Assembly: GCA_014549065.1 (NCBI GenBank)
Contig: JACDOX010000030.1
Coordinates: forward strand, 1,620,033-1,684,032
Source: Cardinalis cardinalis
Taxonomy: Eukaryota > Chordata > Aves > Passeriformes > Cardinalidae
DNA length: 64,000 bases
Direction: 5' to 3'
Position numbers and translations under genes: made by a program. Positions 1 through 15,632 of the stretch are shown here, piece after piece. The stretch's first letter is position 1. The number at the start of each line of letters is the position of its first letter. The notes beneath the pieces were generated by a model, which saw only the letters and a list, made by a program, of their open reading frames with translations, made no database searches and was not told the DNA's origin.

Positions 1-3000
1 ACTGGGTCCATATGCAGTTTGCATTAAAAAAACCAAAATATTTCAGGATATACTTATAGCCAAGAATTTCAGAAGCATTGTTTCTAAGTTATTTAGCAAT
101 AACTGAAGACCTATTTGTCAGATCTGAGTAATAATTTTAAGTCACTTGATCTCACATTGTCTTTTCCATTAAAAGGAGGCAGTAAAAACACACAGGATTT
201 ACTTATACTCCCATTGTGCTCCAGACAGTAATTCCTCTTCCTTTGTTTACAGGTCATGTGTTTTCTCAATATAATTCAGCCATGTAATATCTAAACCATN
301 CTACATTCACTAAGACCATCAACATTTTCTAAAAGGTTCACAGGCATGGACAAACTTCTTTTTCAGATGAAGCTCCAATTTCCAGAAGTACACAATTTCC
401 CTGGGNAGAAGTCTGAAAACAGGTTTGAAATCACCTCAGGGATCAGTTTCCTATTGGTGTCTAGAATGACACCTTTACAAGTCTTAGGAAAATGCAAAAT
501 CCTTATGTATGACTAATTTAATCTACAGACATCAAAAATCATTCAATCCTACAACTACTTCACTCTGCAGAAATCAGCATTACCACCTCTTCCCATTCTT
601 TCCATATTCGTATTTGCACATTTGAAGAAACACTCCACCAGCAACTGACCATTCACGTCTGTTAAGGTAATGCAGGAGTTTTTATACATAATTAGTACTC
701 TCATTTGAGCTAAAAGCCTTCCTTTCAGTATAATGAACAAGGCAGCACAAGTTCTGTTTCAAATCTTAATCTTAACTGCTCCAAGCTGCTGAGACAGAAA
801 AGCAGTGAGCTGCAAGAGGTACAGCTGACCATACACACATGCACCAGTGCTTCAAACAACACAATCACAATATCATTTTTCTCACAGGAAAATAAAGCAC
901 TATTCTCAGCCTCTGCTCTTGACCCACATAATTCACTTTTTTAAGCCACTGTACTTAGCTGTAAATTTAGTTACTATATATGGTCATTATACAAAAAAGG
1001 CTGCAATAATTACTTTTCTATCACTTTTAAATAGCCAATATGAAAACCTGCATTCATTTTTGCCCAAACCCAAGATTTTTGATACACATTTGGATTACAT
1101 TTCCTTTATTGTGTGCATACTAACAAGTTATCTACCATAAACACTGTTAACCAGTTTTAGACCTACACTGAACATCAAGTCAAGGCTATTTCATTTCAGT
1201 CTCATTTTAACCCACGTAACCCAATCTCCCTTCAGGGCTTTATTCAGTTCTCCCTGCCCTGTACTACTGTCCCCAAATAGAAACTAACAAGTGCTAATCA
1301 CCCTTATCAATGAACAGACTCCTAAGAGGCACCCACTTACATTTGGACTCATTTCTCTCTCTGGTCACATCCATGGCAGCATCATGATCCTGCAAACACA
1401 GCTGTGACATTCAGCACAGACACTCAACACTTCAGTGCTGGCATTGAAAACCCACCAAGACCATGCAATAGACTAAGTAAAACACTGCTTTGAAAGTCAC
1501 AGTGCCCCAGTGATCTGGGACAAGTCTGGACAAAGCACAGGCCAAAAACTTTCACCCAGGAACACAGCTATGTTTTTGCAACCAAGGAAACCCTGCACCC
1601 TTCAGTACATAACTGCAGCAGCAAAAGGGAACATTAAACAGAGCTGGAAGAAAAAGACAGAGAGGNCACTTGTTCCCTAAGCCCAGCAGTGCATACTACC
1701 TTTTACCACCCTCATTTCCTTGGACACACAACCCACACCCTCATCTGTAACAGGTTTTTATATTCTTCTCCTAAAGGAACACTAATGCTAGGTTACAGAA
1801 GACTGCCAATATATTCTTAAAGAACCCACAACCCAAACATTCAGGAAAATACTGAGTCTCCTGTACAATTATACCAACAAAGCCTGTATACACAATTACT
1901 GGTTTTAGCTGTACAAATTACATTCTAATGCAACTTGCAAACAGTTGGTCTGCAGGCCAACAAAAAATTTAAAATGACAAGTCCATTTTCAAAACCTGAG
2001 TAATTAAAAGTATTAGACAGCAAGATCTCCCAGGCTGCATAGACACAGGCTAAAATAGAGCCTATCCCAAATGCATGTTGGCATCCTTTGAGCTATTAGT
2101 ATGGGCAAAAGTGACAANTTCACCTCATGCTTGTTCTTGTACAAAAATGCAACTTAAGCAGCTGCAGCTACTAAAATATTGAAATAACCAAGTAAAACAG
2201 AGCACTGTATGTAATTTGGGAGACTGAGCTGTTACCAGCCACATTAGGTATAAATAGCTCAGGAAAAGCAGAGGAATGAGAGTATCTTGGCATCACATGG
2301 AATCCAGAAAGTAGCTGTACAGCATTGCTGTGGCAGAGAGAAAGAAGCCATCACCACTTAGTGAGAATTTAAAAGAGTGTTTTGCACTCTCTTTTGGGAA
2401 GGGAACAGTTTCCACCACCCTCAGTTATAACTGCATACTCCAAAAGACTCAAGCCCAGGTGTGTCCTCCCAGCAAGGCAGCTCCTGGGGGCAGTACTCAG
2501 AGTCCATCGTGGCCTCTGAGCAGGAGTCTGCAGAATTGCAGGACCCTCAGCTGTATCTCCACTTCTAAAGATGTAATGAAATCTGTGGCCTATCACCCAA
2601 AATATGCCCTCCTTTTGCCTAAATTATTCTAANTGTGAATCAGATCAGCAGATTTATCCCCTGCAGCCTTTTTCCTATAATTCATGGTCTTAATANGTAC
2701 ATAGATGGATCATATCCACATGTATTTGTTGCCTTCATTTGAAAGCAGAAATATAGGTTTCATAGATTAACATTCCAGTTTCACCAAGTACAAGATCAGT
2801 TAGACAATTTTAATGTTTTTGTTGATTTTAATTTTTTTTTAAATCAAACAGCCAAAAACTAAACAAAGTAGAAAGATTCACAAGTAGTTTTCCATAAGCC
2901 TAGGAAACTTAAACAATTTTATACAGAAGCCAGCACTTTAAGAACAGTTAGTAATATACAGCTTGATATCCTATCCTTCAAAGACTAAATAATTTTGGAA

Positions 3001-6000
3001 TTTCCACTAATAAAATTTAAAAATGGACATAACTCTCTCCTTTCTTGGTCTTTTTTTACCATAAGCAACTTAGGCAGACAAGACAAAGTCCTAAATCTAG
3101 AAGTTAGCAAATCACATTCTTGTAGTAGCTCAGCTGGCACATGCTGAGCAGATATAGCCCAAATATTTTTAAAAATACACAAAGCTGTCAAACTATAGGA
3201 GAGCTTGCTTTCTAAAATGGATTTAACTACCTTATAAAATACACAGCATTGTTCTTCTTAAACTGATAGCTTCCCTGGAGGACCTAAGTGTCACATCCCA
3301 ATCACTGGGCTGCCCTTTGAACAAACTGAAACAGATGCATCAAGCCTACTCTGTTCATTTCATTCATTCCTTTCCACCTACATTAAATTGTTTTGACAAG
3401 CCAGGACACACAGCAAGGCGTCCCAGCACGTGATTTGTGGTTCTGCAGTGCCAGGGGCCTGAAAGGAGACGAGCAGCAAATGAAACAATTGTTCAGCTCA
3501 GAGAGTNCAATAAGCTTTTTCTTGGCTGTTTCCACTTATCCAGGTCCTTCTCATCAGATTGATTTTGGTCAGGAAAGAGCTATCAGAGGTGTTTACATTT
3601 TNCAATGTAAAACAGGGATCTTGGGCATTCATGATAAACCAGGTACAGGTTCACTCTTCNGCTGATTTCCTTCATGTACAGCAGCATGAATTACACACAG
3701 CATTGTTATTACTCTCTTTCTACCCCTGTACCTACATGCCTTATATAAATAAAAAACAAACCAACCCAAAACAACTCCCTTTCCCCCTAAGATTAGCTAT
3801 TGTACCAAGCCACAACAAACAAAGCTCATAAGCAAAAAATGCCTATAGTCCTCTGGTGGTTTGTTTCAGCCAAGACTTACTATCTATTCAGTATCCTTAA
3901 TAAGGAAAAAATTACATTTCTGGCACCTAAATTAATCTTAAATTTCAGCTGGGAGATTCAGACAGTCATTAAGCCTATGGAGTAATTACCCATGTGTTTT
4001 CCTTTCTATCTGTCCACAGACAGATAGAGTTCTGAGTTCTGTCCTGTTCAATCAGGATGAGAAATCACATCTGCAGAACACATCCCAGTGCCCAGAGCAG
4101 CCACAGGGCCCAGTCCAGACAGCAGAGGCAGCAGGGGAGCCTCCTCATCAAGGCACTGCACTCTGCTCACAAGTCTTGAGCCTCTCCAGCCAGCCCAAGC
4201 TCAAGCAAGGCTCCCACTATTTTTCCTGACAGACACCAAAAGGCCTGAGCTGAAGTCTGGGACAATTCAGCTGGCATTAAACAGACACAGTTTTATATTG
4301 CTGGCACAGTGCACCTCACCCTCAAACACACACTACAGGATACCAAGCAAGTGGCCACCAAGAGAAATACTCTACATGACAGGAACTACACCCGCCAACT
4401 CCTGCNATACAACCTCCAAGGTGATTTTCACTTCCTTAACATCAAGGACAATTTACATTGCTGACATGCTGGGGAAACTTCATGCACAGCAGAACAAATC
4501 AGACTCACAAAACTTGCCATGATCTCCATCTACAAATAAGCACACTCACAAGTAATATAGGTCAACTTTAAACTGTTTGGGTCTTGGGAATTTTTTTGTT
4601 GGTTTTTTTTTTAAGTGCAGTGGATGAGCCGCTACACAATGTAGAGCTCTTCCANCTTCCAGAAATATTAGGAAGATAAGCAGTAAACAGAGAAAGACTG
4701 GACATTTCATANACTACAGGTTTTACTAGCTTTCTGNACATCATACCACTAGATCCAGAAATTATACACAGCTATAGTGCAGGGGTTACTGGGTTGTTTT
4801 GCAGGGAGGGTTAACTAGACCACAGCAACAGTACNTAGTTTTCATCCAGACATGCAGTAGAAAAATTAGCAGCAATGAACTGTCTTCAAGCGATGTGATN
4901 TGTAAATGTACAGCCATGAGAGACTTCAAAGTGCTTTTGAATTATAGATAGTCTGAATCACAGGCAAGGTGAATTATCTATCTCTGCTGGGGTTACACNG
5001 AGCAGCATTTTGTCAGGCATTCCAATGTCTGAAAATCTGAGTGAAGACACTGCAGCTCCCAGCCTATTATTTGGAGGAAGAAGTAGCATACAGAACAGAC
5101 AAATGTTCTTCTGTGTGCATTTCTGCAGCATATGAGAAAGGCTTTGCAAGCCTTTAAGCAAGGTTAATGAGGGGTCATCAGAGGAGAAGCTAGCAAGACT
5201 GTGTTCTGATATTCAGCNCTGTTAATGGAACTGAGGCTTTGTGGGNTGCAGTGTTCTCATCCTGAAAAAATCTAGCAGTTAAGAGCAAAAAAGAGCACAG
5301 TAACCATTGAGCTAGATTAACAAAATATCAACAAAGAGTCCACTGAGCTTAAAAATCACCCAGCATTACACAGTTGGTGCCTAGAAATGGAAGTCTCAGT
5401 GCACAAGCACTGCATCTACTTTTCTGCATGAACACATAAACCACTTAATACTTTCCAGCATTAAAGACTAGGTAGAGACAAAAGGGAAGGGAAAGAGACT
5501 GTTCAAAATGCATCCCTGCACAGCAACATACAAAAAACATTGATCAAAGATCTGTACAGATCCTTCCATCACTCTACTGTCTACAAACCACTGAACACAA
5601 AAAACTAGTTAAACAGAGCTGAACAGCTGCTGTTCCAAAAGTACATATCCATGCTAAAAAACATCCCAGCCACTCCTCATAAGGCTTGTGCTTTGGACCC
5701 ATTGCCAGCTTTGCTGCTCTTCGTTTGACATGCTCCAGCACCTCACTGCTCTTCTCTTAGTGAGAGGCACAGAACTTCCCAGCCACTTTCCTGCTCCCCT
5801 TCGTTCAGGGATAGAAGACAAAGCCTCTGACAGGTAGCAAAACACTGTGCAAGGCCAAGTTAATGCTTATTGAAANAATGATTTCACCTTGCTCCTTGGC
5901 AAGCCTCCACAAGAAGCATCAATTTTATATGAGCTACAGACAATCTTCATGGAGCATGCAAATATCCTGAAGAAAGATAACACTAAATGTAAAATGCATA

Positions 6001-9000
6001 CCTAGCACAATAGAAGAGAATAGGCTTGAAACAGATACACATTTAAGGTTCCTGATTAAAGGTAAATATTTGCTGTAGGTTTCCTCTTATACAAGGTATT
6101 AAAAACCCTTTAAGTTTCAGGAAAGTACAAAAGTAGTCAACCTAAGTGAGACACTGAGTGATTATTCCCATTGCTCATCAGTTTCCTGGTGAAAAGCANC
6201 TGCCTTCTGAATTTTTCACCAATGGTTATGTGGAAAGCAAAGGAAAATGGGTAATTGATTTGATATTTCTCTTCNNTGTTTTAATTTCTGGCATTTCAAC
6301 NCANTGCAAAAGTAACTAAGTAGAAAATTCATTGGAAGATGAAGTAATTTGTTAAAAACATAAAAATTACAAGTGCTTCTTGTTCTTTCCTTTAGAATTG
6401 TTGCAGTTAAATGATACAGCAAATGTACACAACTTTACTTATGCTGCTCAAATGTCAGAAATTAAGAAACAAATTAAACATAATCTGACAGATAACTGAT
6501 GGTAGAAGGAGGGAAAGGAGGGAAATTAAACTCTAAATGATCAAACAAAAGGAGGACAGAAGTCTTCATCAGTCACCATTCAGTCTGAGTAAGTCAATTA
6601 GACATATCCTGAAGGAACTCGTACTTCATCTTTGTCTCAACACTGAAGGGGAAATATCTGCAAACTACAGCCCACATATGTGACCAAAAGATTCCAGCAN
6701 CACTCCCCATTTTATCCTGTGATTGTCTCCGTTTTGATGAAGCTGTGACTCACCACCACAGGCCAAGGGGGCAGAACACCAAGAATTCTGTTCCTCTGTG
6801 CTCACTTTCCTGCTTCTACATTTGCAGTAGCCCCTGTGCCACCAGTAGCAGTAGCAGCGTCCAAGACACCTGGTGGCAGTAATGTCATGGACTTTTAACC
6901 TATGCTTGAAGAGACATCCTCAGCAAGAGACTCCTGGGAACAGAAAAGGTATCAGAGCTGATGTCTCTGCCTGCTTGCACCAAGTTCTGGCATCGTTGCA
7001 AACACAATCTCCATCACAAACACAAGAGCAGAAAAACACTAACAGTAGATGAGAATGTTTCTTCTTTATGTAAGGTCACCAGAGTCTTGCAAGTACACTT
7101 CCCAATAACAAAGTTTATCTTTTGTTACAGTAGCAGTGTGGGAATTTTTATTTTCAGCAATGCCAAAGGTGACCACACNGCTGGGATACTGCACCTGGAT
7201 ACCATTTGCAGGATTAGATGGAAGGCTCATGGCCAGTGCTGACCAGAGAGAGAGGTTCAAACACACAGCTTCCAAAAAATTCAGCCAGTGTAGATTTTTA
7301 GGTTACTGCTAAAATTTAAAGAAGCATTCATAATTTGTACAAAGTCTCTTCTGGATGCTTGCTTTCCAGAGCTGGGTTATGTGTGAATATACACATTAAT
7401 ACACATCTGTACTGCTCCTCTCCCCAGTCTCTCACATCAGCAGCATCATCCTCAGGCAAANCAAGTTGGCTGAACTCAAACCTGAGCCAAATACCCCTTC
7501 CAAAGAAAACAATGACTNAGCTGTACATCATCTAATCAGAGTACATTAAATACCATACTCTTACTTTACCAAATCAATCACACATTTTCCTTTGCTCTCC
7601 ACAAAATCAGAAAGCAAAAAAAAAATTGAACGGTAGATATGAAACCTAAAGCTTAGACGTGACCTCTTCTGGAATGTTCCAGGTCCTCAAGAATCTGGAC
7701 TAAGAATGGCAAGCAACTGTTTAGGCTTCAGTCATTTCTATTCTAGGGTTGCTCTAGGCAGCATTTGTGTTTCCTTACGCAGAAGTCTTGAGGGGAAAAA
7801 AAAAAAAGATGGCTAAAAGATTTACTCAATTTATCCATTCTGAGAGGCTGAACATTAAGGGACAGTAATCAAAATGCTGGGTTATACAAAAACAATCAGT
7901 AAAACAACAGAGAGCTCATCTATTTATTTTCACTTTTAAATTGTTATTTGATCCATGGAAGATAAATGGGTAAGTTTGCTTTCTGACAGCAGTTCTCAAC
8001 AAGGCTTATGTTTATTACATACAGCTTATTAGAAAATTGAAATGTTGGCTGAACTGAATCCTTGATGAGCTATTAACCAGCTGGACCATCATGCCACTTG
8101 GCTCAGATGCCTCATTAAAAGTTGCAAAGTGTGTCAGTTTACATTTTGCACTGAACTGATGGTTTTATCAGTGAGAAGTAAGGTACATCCAATCACCTCA
8201 GTTTTATTTTACTATGAAAATCCAGTTCTCCACTCAGGGGTGACAATACTTCAGTAAAAAAAGCCTTCTCCACAGCTCATTCTGGTGACCTCACAGATTT
8301 ATTAATTCAATGCATTAGAAAGGCAATTGTAGTTTTTTGTTTCATGTATTTCTGTCCTTTTATGAGCAGCTGCATGTCTAGAACATTAGGGTAAACCCTT
8401 AACTGCTTCAATTTAGAAAATCAAACACATACTACAATTCCTCATCTCACTCTTCACAAAGCTAGTGGNAAACAGGAAAAGGTAGCTACAGCCACTTTTC
8501 AGCACACTGCAAAGCTGCATCAATATGCTGGCTGGAAAACCTGCAGGAGTCTCAAGATGACTGCAAGGATTCACTAATAATGAGCACAGTAAGGGTTCAG
8601 AAAAGCTAGGAATGTTCTTGTGCCTCTGAGCAGCTCCCTTGCAAAAATCTCAGCATAAAGCCTAGAGAAAAGTATCAGATCAGCCTTCCCTGGCCCCACA
8701 CTCCTCCAGTTGTAAAACAAACTCATATCAGCCTACAGTACACCTTGGCTTTAACACTGGTATACACACAGTGTTTGCAGCCTGGTTACCCTACANCAGT
8801 TACTCTTCCCAGCTTCCCTCCTTTTCCTGCAAACACATCCAAAAAAAGTACTCCATTTAATTTACAAAACTGTGGATTACTATCAGTTATGACTGGATGA
8901 CATACCAAGTGTAGGCCAAGAACTGGCAGCCAAGAGAAAATCCTTCCAACAATCACCAGAGAATTCCATGCCAGACATCCCTCATTCAGAGACAGATCTC

Positions 9001-12000
9001 TCATTCAGAGATCCTTCAGGGATCCATTAAAAAACCACAAATAATTGCCAGGTGTTCTGCATGTTCTTGCAAAACAAAAGAAATCAAAAAGGGATCCTCT
9101 GTAGGGAAAGACTACAGAGATCCAGAAACAATGAGTTTTAAGGGGTGACCAAAGTTTGTGTTCTAGATGAGAACTCAGAAATACTNTCCATAAATACCAG
9201 TATTAGTACTAGCATTTCACAAANATGAAAGTCCTAAAACACACTGGAGAAGCACTTTCAAAAATTTTAAGCATAACTGGTATAAGTTTCCTGTGATCTA
9301 CAGAATGCCCATCTTCACCTCAAAGTTCTCATAAAGGGAAGCATTAATGATTCTTCCATGCTTATCCAAAAGGTNGACTTATGAAATCAGTTTCTTGCAT
9401 CACTTGCATGTTTACTATAGACTTCCACAATTATACCATATACATCAGAGACACTTGTTCCACTAGCACACTGTACATCTTTCTTGGCTAACACCATACA
9501 TGATCTGCATCTAAAAAGTTACTCAAAAAGTCACAAAAATTTCAGACAGTACCAAATGAACCACTAATATTTTAATTTGCCAATATGTAAATTAAAAAAT
9601 GTGCATATTATCTTTCACAGAGCAAAGAATTTGAGTAGAGTTGAGTCAGGAGAAAGACAACACTCAAATTTTTAACAGTGAACAGTGGTAGGATGAACAA
9701 CTAAGAAAACTGGCATGATGAAGCATACTCTGCATCCAGAAGCTTAACTGGCTTTGCAATTCAATCCTGAACGATTTTAAAACACATTAAAACATAAGAG
9801 AAAACAAAGTGTAATTGAAATGCAGCTGAAGGGATCACTCAGCTCCTATTATCTAATGCAATACAGGATACAATACATAAAAACAGCCAGGCTTTTGCTG
9901 TATTCTGAATGGAAGTAATAACATGCACAACTTGGACACAGAAGTACTATTTTTACAGAGGATGAAAGGGGAAAAAAANCAAATCCACACAAACCTTTGA
10001 AGTGTTGGATTGACCTGCAAGAAAAGCCATTGGCAACTAAAATTCAGTCTTGTCAAACAGGTGAGATCAAAGTATCAAGAGAGCAATCTTGAAAGGGAGA
10101 CAAAACACGCAGCTAGGAAAAAAGCACTAGATAAATTTTAAGATTAACTAGATGAAGTTTAAGACTTCTTTTCCCTTTGAATTTGGGAACTACATACACA
10201 ATATTCCCACTGGTAAGGCTGTCCTGTATTAATCCAAGCATTTTTTCCAAAGAATACTACTGGGAATATCCCACACTGCCAGAAGACCAACCATGACCTA
10301 GAAGGCCTCAGATATTCAACATGTTATCTATGAATCAGCTATTCAAAATGCTACAGCTTATCCAAAAAGTCTGTTTCTCATTACATTGTGCTTTAGTCAC
10401 ATACTGTCTGTCCTTGGTCTGGTGCCACTTCATTTCAATTGTTTGAACAGGAACACTGGAAGGAATTTCTTGAAGACAAACTATAATGCCTGNGCATGCC
10501 ATGGTTCAAGGGGCCTGCCTTAATGGGTCATCACAACCTGTAAACAGGCTTCTTTGNTTTCAATTTACCTCCTACTTCGTTCTACTGAAGAATTCTACAT
10601 GCAGTTCAAAATCCAGTTTAATTGTGAACTGAAGCGCTTTATCAAAAAAAACACCAAAAACCATTCAAAATATTCAAAAAATGAGTCCATACAGTGANAT
10701 ATCTAATATTCTGTACATCATATACAAAAACTACCAACTAGTGATCATATTTAACATTGAACAAGTTCCCTTAGCCAAAAAGNTATCTGAAAACATTTTT
10801 AGCAAAATGGCTCTGTCTGAGACACACTCAATGTGTTCAGCCAGTATGCACACATAAAAAAGCTATGGAAGCTGGAATTCAAAGAAAAGCAGTTTGTGAA
10901 AAACCTGTTCTGGTACTGCATCCCTTCTTTCACTGGCAATAAGTACATTTCTGTGGGGATAAGAGTAGGTAAGTGGATTGAAGATATTCCGTTTTTCTGT
11001 TTAATTTAAATTCCTTGCCCTGCCACACAACCCCAAACAACATCCCAGTAAAACCATTTTAATTAAGCTAAAGACAGTATCATAAAGATAATAGACACTT
11101 GGATCTGGTTTTAGCCTGAAATCCACTAAATAGTACTTTAACAAATACACAGGCCTGCTCTTGCTACAAAGAGTCAGCCCCCAGTCTGGAGATAACAAAG
11201 GCCACACAAGCCCCCTTTTTCACAGGCAGAGACAGGACACAGATCTCTGAACAGATGTCTAACAGAGCAGCCATATTCATTTTCAGAATAAGAGCCTCCT
11301 GCCCAACTCCCAGCAAACNGGATGTGAACAGAGGCAGGACAAGTCCACATCAGCAGCAGACTGGAAGCACCTGAGAAATAATTCTTTTGCCGTTCTGTTC
11401 CTACTCCAGCATTTTCTCCAATCAACTCAAAACCAATCCAAGCGCCAAAACAAACTTTCCAAAAACATTCTAATGCTTGAATGCTTATTATTAGAGACAC
11501 TGATGAAAACCTCACCAATTCCTTTTAAAGACTATCANGNAGCTTTGTAATTGTTTCCTCCTGAAGGCCCTATCACTACAATATAAAATGATTTTTCCAC
11601 AGAATGGCTGTGATCCAAACACAGATCTCAGTACTTTGGAGGGNCAGCTGTGTGAAAATCTCTTGAGAACTCAATTCTAAAACCTCTTCTCATAGGGGCT
11701 TGGAAGGTGGAAGTGTCATNAAGCAGTTTTAAAATCCTCAAAACGTAAGAACATTTCTAAAATAATGTTCTGGCTGTTACCACAGGGGGTTCTATTTATA
11801 TATTGTTTCTTAGTCTGGGCCCCTGAAACTGAATTATTTCAAAGGAAACAGAGNGAAGACAAGGACTTTTTAATCCTTATTCGCCAATTGTTTGGCAAAC
11901 AGTAAAAATGAGGGCCAAATGGAAGAACCTGTAGTTGCAGCACCTCAGAATTACAGGAAAGAGGCTTCAGTAGCCAGCACATATTTCAGTACAGAGCAGT

Positions 12001-15000
12001 GAGAGTTAAAACTCGAAATTTATAATTAACAGCACGGCCTTCAATAGAATTGTGAAAGAAGGACAAAACCAACAAGCAGGAGCTGGATAGATGAATCACA
12101 GTCTCAGAGTTACAGTCCTATCTTCAAAGCTGTTAGNAGGCTGAAAAATTTATGAACAGGCATCTTCAGAATGAGTTGCAACATATCTGTCCATCAGAAG
12201 CAGACATTCCCCCTTGTGATTTCACTTTGCAAGTAATAAAATCCAGACTGCACTGCAAAGAACTGCAGTTCCCCCCTCGCCTGCTCTTGCCCAGAGCACT
12301 CTGGCTACAGAGGCTGACAGGGTTTTGATGCTATTTTAATCTCTCCTGTGCTTCCAACACACACTGGATCTCACAGATCCTTCTTGTAATTTCCTATTTC
12401 AAAGCACACAGTCTCTCAGAGAGACCTGGTCCATACTCCAGGCACCTTTTGCTGAAGTTTCCCACAGCCATTTGGTTTGGCTCTGCCCGCAGAGCAAATG
12501 AATGCTCAATACACACCAAACTGAGATAGCTTGAGCACATTCACCATCCTGAACTGCTGACTCAGTGCAAATGACTCCACTTCAGAATTAGTCACACATG
12601 TGAGTATGTGAGGTGGAAACTGAAATTTATGCCACTATGAACTCTTCTTATCTCAACGACTTCAGTATGCTTGTGCCTAAATAAGGATTTCACAAGAGAT
12701 CTACTGGCAATCATCAGGCTTGTGGAAACAGGATGCTTTTCCATGACAGGCAGTGGAATGGAATGGTATTGTAAGAACACTGAAATCTTAAGATCATAGA
12801 AGAGATTGTAGCTTNATACCAAAATTATCAGAGTTATACCCAGAATTTCATTTCTAAAATTAAGATAACAGTATTCAGGCAACCCAGGGGCTAACTGCCT
12901 TTTCCTATTATGCCCTCCTGCCACTCCTTCCTTCCAGAACACAATTTCAAGTTTTCACTTCCCAGGAAAGGCAAACAACATTAGACAAAGCACAGATCAG
13001 GCTCTGAGCTAATTAAAAAGGAATTCCCATCCAATGTTGTAGACACTAAACACTAAAACAAAACTAAAAGCAGTCAAGTACTACTCTGATTACAGCTATG
13101 TTCAGATTATTAATAGATTTTTTTGCAGTCGTTTCATTTATATACATTTCTTTGGACTTTATCCTCCTCGCCTTCTGTACAATCATGACTTCTAGCATAA
13201 AAAAGGGAAAAAAAAAACACACCACAAAGAATTCTCTAACTCAGCCATCTGTGTAACAACACTCTTTGCTGGTAGCTGTTTTACTTAAACCCTGAACATC
13301 AAGAGTCCAGTTCAATGTGAAAAGTCCAAANGGTACTTAAAAGAACAAACTATAAATATAGAAACTTCTACATTTTAGAATACATTAGACAAAAAAGAAT
13401 AAAAAAGGATTTTTACCAAATCTGGTAAAAATCAAAGTTACATATTCCATTCTTTCTACACCATTTTTTCCCTCAAAGCTCATGGGAAAGCAGACATTTT
13501 GATTAGGGCATTTGGTTTTAAAATAATACAAAATTCATCTTTTGAGATCTGAATTGACTACAGCTAAAGTAATTTGAGCAGTGCATTTTTACAGATGCTT
13601 CCTTAAGACAAATGACAACATATTGGTATCAAAGCTGCTTCTCCATATCTGACTACTGAGATTAACAGCTGCAAAGTCTGCTGCTTGTACAAATAAAGAG
13701 GCTGCTGTTCCACAAAAGGCTTTCTGCTTGAAAACTTCAATTCCTATTTCTCCAGAAAAACTTACAACANGATGAAACAAGCCATTTCTGAGGATATTAA
13801 AATTTCCTAGCTTAAACAGTTGCAACACAAAGAAGTGAACTGAATTACATTGTACAGCTTTGTACCCTGCATTTCCCATCCTGAGGGGTTGACTGCCACA
13901 TCCTGTACAAAAGGTAATTNTATATTTGTGAAACAAAGCCAACACATTGAGTAAGTTCAAAAAAACTGCTTCATACAGCATCATACAGATGGTGACACAG
14001 ATTATTCACAGGCTAGAAAATTNATCAAGTCCTCAGAATTTAAAAAANGGTAGTTTCCAAGTAAGCCTAATCTAGAAAATGTCACTTCTTTTTTGATCTG
14101 AAGACTCTACTTGGAAGTACTTCCTCAACATAGAGACAACACACCTGTCTCAACACTGCTTTTAGGTCTCTGATTCACAGCTCTCAAATATAAAAAGCTA
14201 AGGTGCCAGTGGATGCAGTAAAGTAAGCATTTTTCTCTGAAGCACCTGTAACAGCTTGGCTGAAGCTTCTTAAACAATTAAACTTAAGACAGACACTTGG
14301 CTTGAAAATTTGCAGCCCAGGTAGTGAAGGCACACACCAGCTGGGCAACTGAGAACAGGCTCTTGTGACAAGACTCAATCTGAAGGGGTGCTGCCTCATG
14401 TATTAGTCCCATGTGTACCAATAAAGAATNGAAAAGCAGATGACCACTGTGTAAATATAGAGCATTACCAACACATTTCTCCCAAAGACAGCTTGTAAAA
14501 TTACAGACCATTACAGAGCTAAACTGCAGAATGAACATGAAAGACAAATGCTAATTTTTATACTTTCAGAAGAAGTAAAGCGAGTACCAACTGACACATT
14601 ATGCCAGCTGATGGGTGGTAATGCAAAGACATTCAGTCATATGGAGCTTATCAATAATTTTAACCAACATNTTAGGCATCATCACCAAGTCTCAGACTGA
14701 ACAGTCAACTATTAAATTGTTGTAGCAGGATTTTTGGCAGCAACACACAGAGGGGCTGCAAAGGTAANCAAGGTGTCTCCTCATATCACTTCACCCAAAG
14801 AAGTCCCCAGAAAACTTCCTTTTGGCAGCTTCATCTCACTGCATCCAATGCTTGGATTTCCAATTACTGAGCACAAGGGCACACCTCTCTAATGCTTTTA
14901 CTGAAAAGACCTAACAGCAACTATTGCTTCACTTGCAGGTCCTTTTCTGAGTGAAAACAGAAAACTATTGATGCACTTAGTTTGTCTTNTCTAAAGCCCA

Positions 15001-15110
15001 GCACTCAAAAGCACAGAACTCCACATGCTGTGTGTGAAGTACACTTTAGGACCTCCAGAAGGTGTTTCCTATCCAAAGCTCCACAGCTGCAACACCCAAA
15101 CTGGATCCAC

Positions 15111-15143
15111 AAGTGATCCAGAAAGAAAAGTGATCCAGAAAGA
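15111..15143. repeat. 17-bp tandem doublet
   Basis: The string aagtgatccagaaaga occurs at 15111-15126 and again at 15128-15143, two adjacent near-perfect copies. It is a small local duplication inside WNK1 intron 1 with no visible function. Confidence 0.8.
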
Positions 15144-15610
15144 TCTTCACTGCTTAGAAGATGAGGAAACAGCAAGGTGGGAAACTTGACAACANATATC
15201 ATCTCCTCAACCCTCAGAATCAAAGAAAACCACACTTTATGTCCACAACCTATAAGGGATAATAGCCTAATGTTGTCCCAAATCAGTAACAACTATGGAA
15301 AGTGACTGCAGTGCCTCTTTTCTGGGGGATGGCTTCTGGGGAAGGCTTCCTTCCTAAGTTTACTCTGCATCCCTTTTTTCAGGGAAACTGGCATACTTGT
15401 CATGGAATACTCAGCTAGTTCCCTAGAGTTAACTTAGACAATATCATTAGTGCTAGTCAGACACTGAATTAGAAACAGAGTTACAAAACAGGCAAACCAA
15501 GATTCCTCATCCTATCAAACTTTTCTTTTCCACAGATGCTATAACAGGAATCGCTAGGAACACAGAAGTAAACAAAACTCCTGACAAGGATTTCAATAGG
15601 AAAAGGATTA

Positions 15611-15632
15611 AAAAAACAAACAAACAAAAAAC
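15611..15632. repeat. Short CAAA-type simple repeat
   Basis: An A-rich run with repeated caaa units (aaaaaacaaacaaacaaaaa). It is a short microsatellite in WNK1 intron 1. Confidence 0.7.

Noticed and set aside
4088..4522. 144-codon plus-strand ORF in WNK1 intron 1
   Set aside because: Antisense to WNK1, no recognisable domain, composition typical of chance translation.
4958..5161. Minus-strand frame starting MLKGLQ, recalling the WNK1 exon 2 words EMLKGLQHPN
   Set aside because: Only five or six residues agree. What follows (SLSHML) is unrelated to the kinase and the preceding residues do not match, so it is chance.
6802..6888. 28-codon minus-strand frame rich in Ala/Thr/Gly (TATGGTGATA)
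   Set aside because: Looks protein-like, but it comes from a local gtagcagtagcag simple repeat on the plus strand. It is too short and has no splice signals that match WNK1.
8981..9011. ctcattcagaga repeated 19 bp apart
   Set aside because: A two-copy 12-mer is a trivial local duplication with no further structure.
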